Below are positions 8,233 through 17,372 of a DNA stretch of 64,000 bases, piece after piece. Origin of the DNA: Planotetraspora sp. A-T 1434 (lineage in GTDB: Bacteria > Actinomycetota > Actinomycetes > Streptosporangiales > Streptosporangiaceae); the NCBI RefSeq assembly GCF_025420585.1, contig NZ_JAOEGB010000015.1, forward strand, positions 124,001-188,000, written 5' to 3'. The translations under genes and the position numbers were made by a program. Under the pieces are notes generated by a model. The model saw nothing but the letters and a program-made list of their open reading frames with translations. It made no database searches and was not told the DNA's origin. The stretch's first letter is position 1. Each line of letters begins with the position of its first letter.

Positions 8233-8726
8233 GACGTCCACGCCTTTCGGAAGCTGTCCCTGGCCCTGTGCAGCCGGGATTTGATGGTGCCGGTGGGGAT
8301 GCCGAGGAGTTCGGCGGCGGCGTGTTCGTCGAGCCCCTCGACGTCGCGGAGGGTCAGGACGGCTCGATGTTCAGGTGACAGCCGGGTCAGTACGTCGCGG
8401 ATGTCGGCCGCCAACTGCGGGTCGCCTACCGCCGGCACTTCGGTGAGCTCGGCCGGGGTCGAGCGGGAGTCGCGGTGGGCGACCCGGATGGCCTCGCGGA
8501 CCGCGATCCGGCGGACCCAGCCGTACAGCGCTGCCGGCTCCTTCAGAGTGCGCAGTGCGCGGAAGATCGCGACGAGGGCCTCCTGAGTGGCGTCATCCCC
8601 GTTGGGCAAGGCGATCGGCCCGCAGATCCGGCCCACGTAGGGGGTGAGCCGGTCCAGGAGTTCGTTCATCGCGAGTGTGTCGCCGTTCTGGGCGGCGCGC
8701 ACCAGGCGGGCGTCGTCACCGGACAC
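8229..8726 (-). CDS. ECF-type RNA polymerase sigma factor
   Basis: 165-aa extracytoplasmic-function sigma factor with region 2 (LVRAAQNGDTLAMNELLDRL through YGWVRRIAVREAIR) and region 4 (LSPEHRAVLTLRDVEGL ... GIPTGTIKSRLHRAR). Region 4 has the usual helix-turn-helix and no C-terminal extension. The GTG start at 8726 lies inside the 3' end of the upstream hydrolase gene (11-bp overlap), and the stop overlaps the SRPBCC start. No zinc-binding anti-sigma factor follows it, which is unusual for an ECF sigma; the membrane-spanning part of the upstream hydrolase could take that place (inference). Confidence 0.92.
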   Translation of the reverse strand: MSGDDARLVRAAQNGDTLAMNELLDRLTPYVGRICGPIALPNGDDATQEALVAIFRALRTLKEPAALYGWVRRIAVREAIRVAHRDSRSTPAELTEVPAVGDPQLAADIRDVLTRLSPEHRAVLTLRDVEGLDEHAAAELLGIPTGTIKSRLHRARDSFRKAWTS

Positions 8727-10092
8727 TCAGAAAGTCTTCCATGAGGGCGGTGACCTGGTCGGGGCAGTCCAGAGTCAGAGCATGGCCGCAGCCGTTGAGG
8801 ACAGCCACTTTGGCGCCCGGGAGGATCCGGCCGAAAGTGGAAGCCTGAGCGACCGGCAGGACCGTGTCCTGGGCACCCCACACGATCAGGGTCGGCTGAG
8901 TGGTGCGGTGGAGCCGGTCCTGGGTGATCCGCCAGTCCAGGCCGCGTTCGAGCAGGTACACCGAGCGCAGGTTGTCCCGCAGCGTGCCGGGCGCCCACAT
9001 CGCGTCGATGACCTGGTCGGTGACGCGTTCCTTGTGAACGAACAGATCCCGGATGCCGGCGGCCACGCCGGCACGGCTGCCGACGCCGACATTGGTCAGA
9101 AGCTCGCCAACCACAAGCGGCTTGAGGATCTCCCAGCTCCACACGTCGCGTTCGGCCAGGCCGGACGGGGCGAGCAGCATAAGGCCGCTGACCGGCCGCG
9201 GGTGGCTTTGCGCGTAGGCGAGGGCCCAGCCGCCGCTCCAGGAGTTCCCACCCAGGACCGCCGTCCGCACGCCGACGGCGTTCAGGAAGCTGTCGACAGC
9301 CGAGGTCATCGACGACAGGTCGAAGCGGAATCCGCGGTCGTACAACTCGGTGAAACCCTGGCCGGGCAGGTCCACGACGTCACCGGTATGGGTCCGCGAG
9401 ATCGCGGCCAGCTGGGGCCGCCTGGCGAACGTCGAGGAGGCTCCGGGTGAGAGCAGGACCACCGCCGGGCCCTGCCCCTCGCGCAGATAGTGGAACCGCG
9501 CGACGGGCGTCTCCACGTAGCGAGAGCCGGCCTCGGGCCGATATCCGCGCTGCCGCTCGGGGGCGTAGCCGTGGGCCCCGTACAAGGCCGAGGCGGCGGC
9601 GATCAGCAGCGGCACGGCCAAGGCGGTGTTCTGGACCCAGGACCGGCCGTTCACCTCCTGCCGGGCCACGGCGGCCGCCGCGGCGCCCAGGACCAGGCAT
9701 GCCGGGGTGTACACGAACAGGTTCAGCCAGTAGAACGCCGTGTCGGTGCGCACCCCTATCCCGCACGCCCACACGAGTCCGGCCAGCGCCCGGACCAGCA
9801 GCCCGGCGGTCACGGCCACAGTGCCGGCCTGTAGCAGCCATCCGATCCGATGCCGGCGGCCGAGCCTGGCACGGCCACCGACCAGCAGCGCGGCTGCGAA
9901 CAGGAGCGCCGTCAGCGGCAGCAGAACCCCAGGCGTGAACGGCACCTGGAATCCGAGCACCGCCAGGGACAGTGTGCGGGAGTCGGGCGCGGGCCAGGTC
10001 AGGCCCGTCGACCAGTACGCGTGGGCCACGCCGTCGACGGCGAGCACGGCGGCGACCAGTGTCCCGGCCCGCCGGACCATCTCTTCTCTCAC
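8716..10092 (-). CDS. Membrane-anchored alpha/beta hydrolase
   Basis: 458 aa in two parts. Residues 1 to about 190 hold about five transmembrane segments (for example VLLPLTALLFAAALLVG and LAVPLLIAAASALYG) and resemble DUF3995-type membrane domains. The rest is an alpha/beta hydrolase: nucleophile elbow GGNSWSGG, acid in IVWGAQD, and catalytic His in NGCGHALTLD. The GTG at 10092 is preceded by GAGGAA at a good distance. It is the first gene of an operon with an ECF sigma factor and an SRPBCC protein. Topology suggests a hydrolase domain tethered to the membrane. Substrate unknown. Confidence 0.82.
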   Translation of the reverse strand: MREEMVRRAGTLVAAVLAVDGVAHAYWSTGLTWPAPDSRTLSLAVLGFQVPFTPGVLLPLTALLFAAALLVGGRARLGRRHRIGWLLQAGTVAVTAGLLVRALAGLVWACGIGVRTDTAFYWLNLFVYTPACLVLGAAAAAVARQEVNGRSWVQNTALAVPLLIAAASALYGAHGYAPERQRGYRPEAGSRYVETPVARFHYLREGQGPAVVLLSPGASSTFARRPQLAAISRTHTGDVVDLPGQGFTELYDRGFRFDLSSMTSAVDSFLNAVGVRTAVLGGNSWSGGWALAYAQSHPRPVSGLMLLAPSGLAERDVWSWEILKPLVVGELLTNVGVGSRAGVAAGIRDLFVHKERVTDQVIDAMWAPGTLRDNLRSVYLLERGLDWRITQDRLHRTTQPTLIVWGAQDTVLPVAQASTFGRILPGAKVAVLNGCGHALTLDCPDQVTALMEDFLSVR

Positions 10093-10168
10093 AACGGTTC
10101 CTCTGCTGGAGTGACTGTGTCATCCAGGAAGAGGAAGATCACGGGGAAAACGTTCCGCGTGACGTGCG

Positions 10169-10588
10169 TCACAACGGTCGCGAGCGGCGCCAGCGGGCGG
10201 ACTGGCGGGCGTAGCCGCCGTCCTCCAGGTCGGCCAGCCGTTCGAAGGGGTTCCAGGAGGCGTGGTCACCGCAGACGGCGTACGACAGGCCGACGGCGAG
10301 GACGTACAGCACGAGCATCGGGAGGCCGACGCACGCGGCCCACTGGGTGGCGTGCCGCGACTCGTGGTCGAGCAGCCTGCCCGTCAGGTAACCCTCGTCG
10401 TGCCTGGTCAGGATCACGTTGCCGACCGTGAACGCCCCCGCGACGGGGAACGGGATCCGGTAGCCGTGCGCGAGGATCAGCCCCCGCTCGCCCCTGCGCG
10501 GCCGAGCCCCGCCCATCAGGGCGATGAGCAGCCCGAGAGGCGTCGAGAGGTTGACATAGTTGATCACCTGCCGGGCCCGGTGCCACAT
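10169..10588 (-). CDS. Conserved actinobacterial membrane protein with HESRH motif
   Basis: About 139 aa. The ATG at 10588 (MWHRARQV) is chosen because GGGAG lies four bases upstream and because it avoids overlap with the preceding gene; an earlier in-frame start at 10639 has no such support. It contains HESRH, which fits the HExxH zinc-protease pattern, next to hydrophobic stretches (STPLGLLIALMGG, LPMLVLYVLAVGLSYAV), and a conserved NPFERLADLEDGGYA near the end. It looks like a known but unnamed actinobacterial family. Whether the motif binds zinc is untested. It follows the DUF6113 gene and mshB on the same strand. Confidence 0.7.
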   Translation of the reverse strand: MWHRARQVINYVNLSTPLGLLIALMGGARPRRGERGLILAHGYRIPFPVAGAFTVGNVILTRHDEGYLTGRLLDHESRHATQWAACVGLPMLVLYVLAVGLSYAVCGDHASWNPFERLADLEDGGYARQSARWRRSRPL

Positions 10589-10617
10589 GCTCCCAGAATC
10601 GGCGATGACCTCGCCCC

Positions 10618-11028
10618 CTAGGAAGACCTCAGCAGCCACGAACCCGTTGACCGGGTGGCCAGGACGGCGGCCGCGACGGCGACGGCCCCGCCGTACAGGT
10701 ACCAGAACCCGGACGCGTCCCCGGCGATGGCCAGATCGCCCGCGGGCTGCCGGGTGGCGAGCATGAACGACGAGACGAGCCAGCCCAGGGCGGGGGCGAC
10801 CGCGGCCAGCTTGCCGCCCATGAGCCTGCCCATGCCGTACGGCACGGCGAACAGGACCAGGAGCCAGCCCAGGGCGGCGGCGGGCACGACCCCGGCGTAC
10901 CAGGAGTGCTCGAACGCGCCGACGACGCCCAGCGCGAGGCCGAGCAGGAACAGCATCCCGTAGACCGCGCCGGTCATGGCGCCGGTCATGGCGCCGGGCT
11001 GGGTGCCCGGGATCTCTTCCTCCGTCAT
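10618..11028 (-). CDS. DUF6113-like membrane protein
   Basis: 136-aa integral membrane protein with about four hydrophobic segments (AVYGMLFLLGLALGVVGAF, VPAAALGWLLVLFAVPYG, APALGWLVSSFML, YGGAVAVAAAVLA). The ATG at 11028 is preceded by AAGGGGG. It lies 36 bp after mshB in the same direction, the usual place for the DUF6113 family in actinomycetes. Its role is unknown; a link with mycothiol or the envelope is suggested only by position. The N-terminus contains a short duplication, GAMTGAMTGA. Confidence 0.75.
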   Translation of the reverse strand: MTEEEIPGTQPGAMTGAMTGAVYGMLFLLGLALGVVGAFEHSWYAGVVPAAALGWLLVLFAVPYGMGRLMGGKLAAVAPALGWLVSSFMLATRQPAGDLAIAGDASGFWYLYGGAVAVAAAVLATRSTGSWLLRSS

Positions 11029-11064
11029 GCGGCCCCCTTCATGCGGCTGAGGTTAGCCGATCGC

Positions 11065-11973
11065 CTATCCGACGCCGGCGAACAGGTCGCTCTCCCGGTT
11101 GTACGGCTCACCGATCCCACCGGCCTCGTAGGGGGCGCCGATGCCGGGCCGTCCGGGCACCCCGGCCCTGAGGATGAAGTGCTCGACACCGAGCACCTGC
11201 TGGCCGACGTTGTTCGAGAGCGCGAACCAGGGGGCGTCCACGGCGATCTGGGTGACGTGCGCCCGCATCGCCTCGATCTTGGCCTCCACGTGGGCACGGG
11301 CGTCGATCTCCGTGGTGACCGCCTCGTCGGAGCATCCGAACGGCAGGTCGTCGACCGGCTCCGGGGCCCAGAACTCGACGTCCGCCTGGCGCATGGCCTC
11401 GGTGGCCCGTCTCATGACGGACTTCGGCAGCGCGGTGAGGTAGAACTTGGCGATCCGCCACGGCTCGCCGCCCGGGTGCGCGGGGTCGGCGGCCAGCTCG
11501 AAGGCCCGCCAGGCCACCCGGTGCGCCTGGATGTGGTCGGGGTGCCCGTAGAAGCCGTTCTCGTCGTAGGTCACCAGGACCTGCGGCCGGACCTCGCGGA
11601 TCACCTTGACCAGTTCACCGGCCGCCTCGTCGAGGTCGGCCCGCCAGAAGCAACCGGGACGGTCGTTGGTCACCGCGCCCATCATCCCGGAGTCGCGCCA
11701 GCGGCCCGCGCCGCCGAGGAACCGGTGGTCGGTCACGCCCAGCGCCCTACAGGCGGCCGCCAGCTCGCCGATGCGGTACTGGCCGAGGGTGTCGTCCCGG
11801 TCGGCCGCGAGGTGGGCCAGCTCCGCCGGGATGACCTCGCCCTCCTCTCCGAGCGTGCAGGTCACCAGGGTCACGTGGGCTCCCTCGGCCACGTATTTGG
11901 CCATGGTCGCCCCCGTCCCGATCGACTCGTCGTCGGGGTGGGCGTGCACGAGCAGCAGACGCCGGTCAGTCAT
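11065..11973 (-). CDS. mshB: N-acetyl-GlcN-Ins deacetylase of mycothiol biosynthesis
   Basis: 302-aa zinc deacetylase that converts GlcNAc-inositol to GlcN-inositol in the mycothiol pathway. The zinc motif HAHPDDES is at residues 10-17, and the second motif [14 protein letters not shown] carries the third ligand. The ATG at 11973 ([15 protein letters not shown]) is chosen over longer frames because it puts HPDD in its usual place near the N-terminus and has GGAG just upstream. MshB is related to Mca (mycothiol S-conjugate amidase); the full sequence and the DUF6113 neighbour favour MshB. It is divergent from the S9 peptidase. Confidence 0.92.
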   Translation of the reverse strand: MTDRRLLLVHAHPDDESIGTGATMAKYVAEGAHVTLVTCTLGEEGEVIPAELAHLAADRDDTLGQYRIGELAAACRALGVTDHRFLGGAGRWRDSGMMGAVTNDRPGCFWRADLDEAAGELVKVIREVRPQVLVTYDENGFYGHPDHIQAHRVAWRAFELAADPAHPGGEPWRIAKFYLTALPKSVMRRATEAMRQADVEFWAPEPVDDLPFGCSDEAVTTEIDARAHVEAKIEAMRAHVTQIAVDAPWFALSNNVGQQVLGVEHFILRAGVPGRPGIGAPYEAGGIGEPYNRESDLFAGVG

Positions 11974-12031
11974 GTCTCCGAGACTAGTGCTGAGCGGCGG
12001 AGGGCCGTGCGTCCTGGCAGTATGAGGGACT

Positions 12032-14107
12032 ATGACTGAGAGCTTCTCCGGGTTGAGCTTCCCGCGCTTGCATGCCAGGACCCGGCGGTTCACCCTCGGG
12101 GTTCCGCGTGGCTTCACGATTTCTCCGGACGGCGGCCGCACCGTCTTCCTGCGGACGAAGTCCGGCACTGATCCCGTGACGTGCCTGTGGGAGCTCGGCG
12201 TCGAATCCGGGACCGAGCGGCTGGTCGTCGACCCGCTCGCGCTGGGCGCGGCCGACGAGGATCTGCCGCCGGAGGAGCGGGCACGCCGCGAGCGGTCGCG
12301 GGAGTCGGCGGGCGGCGTGGTCGCGTACGCGACGGACGCCGACGTCCGCCAGGCCGTCTTCGCGCTGTCGGCCGAGCTCCACCTCGTCGATCTGGCGACG
12401 GGAGCGGTGCGGAGCCTGCCGACGCCGGGGCCGGTCATCGACCCCCGGCTGAACCCGGCCGGCACCCACGTCGCATACGTCACCGGTGGCCAGTTGTACA
12501 CCCAGGACGTCGCGACGGGTGAGCGGGTCCCCCTGGCGACGCCGGAGAGTCCGCAGGTCACCTATGGTCTGGCCGAGTTCGTCGCCGCCGAGGAGATGGA
12601 CCGCATGCGCGGCTACTGGTGGGCCCCCTCGGGAGACCGCCTCCTGGTCGCCCGGGTGGACGAGTCGCCGGTGGGGCTGTGGCACATCGCCGACCCGGCC
12701 AACCCGGACCGTCCCCCCGTGCCGCAGCGCTATCCCGCGGCCGGCACGGCCAACGCCGAGGTCTCGCTGTTCGTCATCGGGCTCGACGGCTCGCGCGTCG
12801 CCGTGCCGTACGAGCACGAGTATCTGGTCACCGCCTCCTGGAGCGAGCACGGCCTGAACATCGTCACGCTCTCCCGCGACCAGCGGACCATGCGCCTGCT
12901 CGACGTCGATCCCGCCACGGGGGCGACGACCACGCTCCGCGAGGACACCGACCCCGCCTGGGTGGAGATCGTTTCCGGCGTGCCCGGCCGCCTGTCCGAC
13001 GGAGCCCTCGTGTGGGTGGCCGACGCCGAGGACGGACGTCGCCTCTTCGTCGGCGACCAGCCCGTGACGCCGCCGTCACTGCAGGTCAGGGCGGTGCTGG
13101 ACGCCGACGGCGACACGGTCCTCTTCCAGGCCAGCGGCGAGCCCACGCAGATCCAGCTCTGGACCTACGCCGGGGGCTCGATCCGCCCGCTGACCATCGA
13201 GCCCGGCGTCCACTCCGGCCGTCGCGCGGGCGGCGTCACCGTCGTGACCACTCAGAACCTGGAGACCGAGGGCGTTTCCGTCGCGGTCCTGCGGCGTGAC
13301 GGCTCATCGGCGGCCATCAGGTCGGTGACGGAGCGGCCGGGCATCGAACCGCGGGTCTCGCTCGTCCGGGCCGGGTCGCGGGAGCTGTCCACCGCCGTCC
13401 TGTTCCCCTCGTGGCACGTGCCGGGCTCGGCGCGGCTGCCCGTCCTCATGGACCCGTACGGCGGGCCGCACGCGCAGCGGGTCCTCACCGCCCGGCGCGT
13501 CTTCCTGGAGTCCCAGTGGTGGGCCGAGCAGGGCTTCGCGGTCGTCGTCGCCGACGGGCGGGGCACCCCGGGCCGGGGTCCGGCGTTCGAGCGTGAGGTG
13601 CTGCGCGACCTGTCGCTGACGCTGGAGGACCAGGTGGACTCGCTCCAGGGGGCCGCGGCGCTCTACCCCGACGACCTCGACCTGTCGCGGGTGGGCATCC
13701 GCGGCTGGTCGTTCGGCGGCTACCTTGCCGCGCTCGCCGTCCTCCGGCGCCCGGACGTGTTCCACGCGGCCATCGCGGGCGCGCCGGTCACCGACTGGCG
13801 TCTGTACGACACGTGCTACACCGAGCGCTACCTGGGCCACCCGGACGAGGGCCACTACGAGGGGTCCTCGCTGCTCGCCGACGCCGAGAAGCTGGAGCGG
13901 CCGCTGCTGCTCGTGCACGGACTGGCCGACGACAACGTGGTGGCGGCACACACGCTGCGGCTGTCGTCCGCCCTGCTGGCGGCGGGCCGCCCGCACACCG
14001 TGCTGCCGCTGTCGGGGGTCACCCACATGACCCCTCAGGAGGTCGTCGCCGAGAACCTGCTGCTCCTGCAGGTGGACTTCCTGAAGAAGGCTCTGGGGGT
14101 CGAGTGA
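12032..14107 (+). CDS. S9 family prolyl oligopeptidase / dipeptidyl peptidase
   Basis: 691-aa cytoplasmic serine peptidase of the S9 (DPP-IV/prolyl oligopeptidase) group, without signal peptide. The first 430 or so residues form the beta-propeller; the C-terminal alpha/beta hydrolase domain has the nucleophile in [11 protein letters not shown], Asp in [11 protein letters not shown] and His in SGVTHMTP. The [11 protein letters not shown] segment in the propeller matches the double-Glu element that binds the substrate N-terminus in DPP-IV-like enzymes. The ATG at 12032 has a short purine tract (GAGGG) upstream. The next gene starts immediately after its stop, so the two are translationally coupled. 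Confidence 0.9.
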   Translation: MTESFSGLSFPRLHARTRRFTLGVPRGFTISPDGGRTVFLRTKSGTDPVTCLWELGVESGTERLVVDPLALGAADEDLPPEERARRERSRESAGGVVAYATDADVRQAVFALSAELHLVDLATGAVRSLPTPGPVIDPRLNPAGTHVAYVTGGQLYTQDVATGERVPLATPESPQVTYGLAEFVAAEEMDRMRGYWWAPSGDRLLVARVDESPVGLWHIADPANPDRPPVPQRYPAAGTANAEVSLFVIGLDGSRVAVPYEHEYLVTASWSEHGLNIVTLSRDQRTMRLLDVDPATGATTTLREDTDPAWVEIVSGVPGRLSDGALVWVADAEDGRRLFVGDQPVTPPSLQVRAVLDADGDTVLFQASGEPTQIQLWTYAGGSIRPLTIEPGVHSGRRAGGVTVVTTQNLETEGVSVAVLRRDGSSAAIRSVTERPGIEPRVSLVRAGSRELSTAVLFPSWHVPGSARLPVLMDPYGGPHAQRVLTARRVFLESQWWAEQGFAVVVADGRGTPGRGPAFEREVLRDLSLTLEDQVDSLQGAAALYPDDLDLSRVGIRGWSFGGYLAALAVLRRPDVFHAAIAGAPVTDWRLYDTCYTERYLGHPDEGHYEGSSLLADAEKLERPLLLVHGLADDNVVAAHTLRLSSALLAAGRPHTVLPLSGVTHMTPQEVVAENLLLLQVDFLKKALGVE

Positions 14108-15034
14108 GTGGCGGTCTCGCCTCTCCAGGAGATTCACGATGAGCGCTTGAGCGAGAGAGGCGTCCGGCTCTGGCTCAAGCGCGACGATCTCATCGACGCG
14201 CACATCACCGGGAACAAGTGGCGGAAGCTCAAATACAACCTCGCGGCGGCCACCGAATCCGGGCATGACACCCTGCTCACCTTCGGCGGCGCGTACTCCA
14301 ACCACATCCGCGCGGTGGCGGCGGCCGGGCATCGTTTCGGCTTCGCGACGGTCGGCGTGATCCGCGGCGAGGAACGCCTGCCGTTGAATCCGTCACTGGC
14401 CTACGCGGCGGACCAGGGCATGCGCCTCACGTACCTCGACAGGGGGACCTACCGGCGGAAGACGGACGCCCAGGTCGTGGACACGCTGAAACGGGAGTGG
14501 GGCGACTTCTACCTCATCCCGGAAGGAGGCAGCAACGCTCTCGCCGTTCGCGGGTGCGCGGAGCTGCCCCATGAGATCGACCTGGATTTCGACCTGATCT
14601 GCTGCCCCTCCGGAACCGGCGGGACGTTGGCCGGCATCGCCGCCGGTCTGGCCCCCGGGCAACGCGCTCTGGGCTTCTCCGTGCTCAAAGGCGGCGAGTT
14701 CCTCAACGAGGATGTCGCGGACCTGCAAATTCAGGCTTTCGGCCGGCCATCGGGGAACTGGGCCGTCCAGACCGGCTTTCACTTCGGTGGCTTCGCGAAG
14801 AAGCCGCCGGAGCTCACCGCCTTCATCGGCGACTTCTTCGACAGGCATGCGCTCATTCTTGAATGGATCTACGTCGCCAAGATGATGTACGGCATCTTCG
14901 CGCTCGCCGAGAGCGGCGCCATTGAGCCCGGAACGCGATGTGTCGCCGTCATCACCGGACCGCCCGGACCGGAGCAGGCGCTGGACGCTCCCGGCCGCGC
15001 GGGATCTCCAGGGGAACTGGTAGGGCGACGGTGA
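14108..15034 (+). CDS. PLP-dependent ACC deaminase / D-cysteine desulfhydrase family enzyme
   Basis: 308-aa fold-type II PLP enzyme. The PLP lysine is in ITGNKWRKLKYNL; the phosphate-binding loop is CPSGTGGTLAGIA, and FGGAYSNHIRA is the usual substrate loop. Family members deaminate 1-aminocyclopropane-1-carboxylate or release H2S from D-cysteine; specificity cannot be settled here. The GTG start at 14108 directly follows the peptidase stop. Related proteins usually end soon after VxxITGG; here the frame continues about 20 residues past VAVITGPPG and runs 83 bp into the antisense 3' end of the histidine kinase gene. Confidence 0.85.
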   Translation: MAVSPLQEIHDERLSERGVRLWLKRDDLIDAHITGNKWRKLKYNLAAATESGHDTLLTFGGAYSNHIRAVAAAGHRFGFATVGVIRGEERLPLNPSLAYAADQGMRLTYLDRGTYRRKTDAQVVDTLKREWGDFYLIPEGGSNALAVRGCAELPHEIDLDFDLICCPSGTGGTLAGIAAGLAPGQRALGFSVLKGGEFLNEDVADLQIQAFGRPSGNWAVQTGFHFGGFAKKPPELTAFIGDFFDRHALILEWIYVAKMMYGIFALAESGAIEPGTRCVAVITGPPGPEQALDAPGRAGSPGELVGRR

Positions 15035-16100
15035 CCTCGAGCCCGCCTTTCGGGAGGGGACGGGTCTCCAGCGTGCCGTGATGGGCCTCGACGATGGCGG
15101 CGACGATCGACAGGCCCAGTCCCAGACCGTCGCCGCTGGCTCTCCTGCCGCCTTCCAGGCGCTGGAAGGGCTGCAGGAGCATGTGGACCCGATCGGGCGG
15201 AATCACCGGACCGCTGTTGGAGATCCTGAGGGTCGGACGGCCGGACTGTACGGCGGTCGCCACCTTGACCCAGCCGCCGGGCACGTTGTGCCGCATGGCG
15301 TTGTCCAGCAGGTTCGCGACCAGGCGTTCGATCAGAGCACGGTCGCCGGACGCGGGTGCCGGGTGAAGCCTGGATTGGACGGGCACGCCCGGGTCTCCAC
15401 GTTGGTCGAGGGCCTGCCCGGTGATTACGGCCAGGTCGAGGGGCTGCCGGTGGTGCAGGCCCTGCTGGCTGCGAGCCAGGGTGAGCAGGGCCTCGATGAG
15501 CCGTTCCTGGTGCTGCCCGGCGGCCAGCAGGCGTTCCAGTACGGCCCGCAGTGACTCGGCGTCGGCCTCCAGGTCGGCGAGCGCGACCTCGACCATGGCA
15601 TGCTGCAGCGTCAACGGGGTGCGCAGCTCGTGAGACGCGTTGGCGACGAACCGCCGTTGCGCGGTGAACGCGGCCTCCAGCCGATCGAGGAGCTCGTCGA
15701 AGGTGTCGGCCAGCTCCTTGAGCTCGTCGTCGGGTCCGGACGCTGCCAGCCGCTGGTCGAGCCGGTCAGCCGTGATGCGCCGGACGGTGGCCGTCATGTC
15801 GCCCAGCGGCTGCAGCACCCGCCCGGCCATGAGCCGGCCCAGCAGAATCGACGCGAACGCCATGATCGACAGCGCGATCAGGGAGTTGACCAGCAGCCGG
15901 CGCAGATTCTCGGCCTGCTGCTCCCACACGGGCGCCGGGACCGGGGTGTCGAGCCCGCCGGGCGGCGCGGGAGCGGTCGGCGGCCCGGGGAAAGGCGAGT
16001 TCTCGACCAGGAAGTAGATGAGGGCGACCAGCAGCACCGCCGCCGCCAGGAACAGGCCGCTGTAGAGCAGGGTCAGGCGCAGCCGTACCGTCCGTCTCAT
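14952..16100 (-). CDS. Two-component sensor histidine kinase
   Basis: 382-aa membrane kinase. Two transmembrane segments (LLYSGLFLAAAVLLVALIYFLV and LIALSIMAFASILLGRLMAG) flank a short Pro-rich extracytoplasmic loop, followed by HAMP, the HisKA H-box (NASHELRTPLTLQ), the N-box (NLLDNAMRHN) and the G-box (GDGLGLGLSIV). The start overlaps the stop of the response regulator gene by ATGA. With only a short loop outside the membrane it may sense the membrane or a partner protein. The divergent small secreted protein is a candidate target or partner. Confidence 0.93.
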   Translation of the reverse strand: MRRTVRLRLTLLYSGLFLAAAVLLVALIYFLVENSPFPGPPTAPAPPGGLDTPVPAPVWEQQAENLRRLLVNSLIALSIMAFASILLGRLMAGRVLQPLGDMTATVRRITADRLDQRLAASGPDDELKELADTFDELLDRLEAAFTAQRRFVANASHELRTPLTLQHAMVEVALADLEADAESLRAVLERLLAAGQHQERLIEALLTLARSQQGLHHRQPLDLAVITGQALDQRGDPGVPVQSRLHPAPASGDRALIERLVANLLDNAMRHNVPGGWVKVATAVQSGRPTLRISNSGPVIPPDRVHMLLQPFQRLEGGRRASGDGLGLGLSIVAAIVEAHHGTLETRPLPKGGLEVTVALPVPLEIPRGRERPAPAPVRAVR

Positions 16101-16750
16101 ATCCGGTAACCGGCCTGCGGGACCGTCTCGATCAGCGGCGGGTCGCCGAGCTTGCGGCGCAACCGGCTGATCGTCACCTTCACGGTCTGCGTGAACGGGT
16201 CGGCGAACTCGTCCCAGCCCCGCTCAAGGAGCTGTTCGGCGGAGACCACGGCGCCCCTGGCGGCCAGCAGCAGCTCCAACACGGCGAACTCCTTGGGGCT
16301 CAGCGGAAGGCGGTGCCCGTCGCGGGTGGCGATCCGGGTGGCCGGGTCGAGGCGCAGATCGCCGTGGACGAGCACCGGCGGGAGGGCCGGACGCGACCGC
16401 CTGCCCAGCGCCCGGATCCGGGCGACCAACTCGGCGAAGGCGAACGGCTTGGGGAGGTAGTCATCGGCTCCGACGCCCAGGCCCGTCACCTTGTCGTCGA
16501 TCGTCCCAGCGGCGGTGAGCATCAGCACCCGCGCCGGGTAGCCCACGTTGACCAGCGACCTGCACACCTCGTCGCCATGCAGGCCTGGCAGGTCCCGGTC
16601 GAGGATGACGACGTCGTAGTGGTTGGCCGAGGTGCGGTCGAGCGCGGCGTCGCCGTCCAACACCACGTCGACGGCCATGCCCTCGCGGCGCAGCCCCGCG
16701 GCCACCGTCTGGGCCAGTTCCTCGTGGTCTTCGACCATCAACACCCTCAT
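16097..16750 (-). CDS. OmpR-family response regulator
   Basis: 217-aa DNA-binding response regulator. The receiver domain has acidic residues near VEDHEE, the phospho-acceptor Asp in VVILDRDLPG, and the conserved Lys in YLPKPFAFAE. A winged helix-turn-helix C-terminus follows (LSPKEFAVLELLL ... TVKVTISRLRRKL). It is co-transcribed with the downstream histidine kinase through an ATGA overlap, and divergent from a small secreted protein gene 111 bp away. Confidence 0.94.
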   Translation of the reverse strand: MRVLMVEDHEELAQTVAAGLRREGMAVDVVLDGDAALDRTSANHYDVVILDRDLPGLHGDEVCRSLVNVGYPARVLMLTAAGTIDDKVTGLGVGADDYLPKPFAFAELVARIRALGRRSRPALPPVLVHGDLRLDPATRIATRDGHRLPLSPKEFAVLELLLAARGAVVSAEQLLERGWDEFADPFTQTVKVTISRLRRKLGDPPLIETVPQAGYRI

Positions 16751-16861
16751 GATCCCCCCAGGATGCCCAGCGCCCGGTTACAGCCGGGTAACCGCCCCCG
16801 TTCCCCTTTCGTCACCGGCCGTCGGCTTGTCTGGTTCCACCGACAGAAACGGAGAACCACC

Positions 16862-17188
16862 ATGTCCGGCTCGACAATCAGGAACGCGATCCTCGCCGCC
16901 GTGATCCTCACCGTGGGCGTGGGCAGGGTGGCTGCCGCGCCCCCGGTGTCCGGCGGGGACGGCGGCAAGGCGTTCACCGCCTGCATGCGCTCGCAGGGGC
17001 TGCCCGGCTTCCCCGATGTGACGGTCTCTACAGATGGGCTCATCAACCTGGATATCAAGGGTGACCGCGTGGACACCCTCTCCCATGAGTACGGGGCGGC
17101 GGTGAAGGCATGTGAGTCGCTGCTGCCGGCCGACGCCAGGCTGCGGGGCGCGCCTGCGGCGCCGTCCGCCCTGTCGCTCCCGTCCTAA
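16862..17188 (+). CDS. Small secreted protein
   Basis: 108 aa with a signal peptide (NAILAAVILTVGVGRVAAA, cleaved near residue 25), then a short domain with FTACMRSQGLPGFPDVTV and a second Cys in AVKACESLL. The CMRSxGxPxFPDP-type pattern is common in small actinobacterial exported proteins found next to two-component systems; the two cysteines could form a disulfide. The ATG at 16862 follows GGAG. No lipobox Cys is seen. It is divergent from the response regulator, whose product may control it (inference). Confidence 0.75.
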   Translation: MSGSTIRNAILAAVILTVGVGRVAAAPPVSGGDGGKAFTACMRSQGLPGFPDVTVSTDGLINLDIKGDRVDTLSHEYGAAVKACESLLPADARLRGAPAAPSALSLPS

Positions 17189-17200
17189 CTCACTACAGGC

Positions 17201-17232
17201 GAGGGGATGGGTGTGGACCCACCCATCCCCTC
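17201..17232. terminator. Hairpin between convergent genes
   Basis: Perfect 12-bp stem (GAGGGGATGGGT / ACCCATCCCCTC) with an 8-base loop, just after the stop of the small secreted protein and before the 3' end of the ABC exporter gene on the other strand. No U-tract follows. Confidence 0.55.
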
Positions 17233-17372
17233 AGCTCTTGCCATGCCGGCTGACCACTCGAACCCTGCCATGCCGGCTGTCCCACTCAGCTCGATGCCGC
17301 ACCGCCTTATTCCCCGGCATTCCGCCGCATTCAGCTGGCATTCCGCCGGCTCGGTGCCCACCTGCCTGTCCG

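Noticed and set aside
10589-10639. Longer N-terminus of the HESRH protein
   Set aside because: The inner ATG has a GGGAG site four bases upstream and avoids overlap with the preceding gene.
17233-17372. Short repeats (GGCATTCCGCC, CCATGCCGGCTG) near the exporter 3' end
   Set aside because: Only two copies each, no regular spacing; not enough to call a repeat element.
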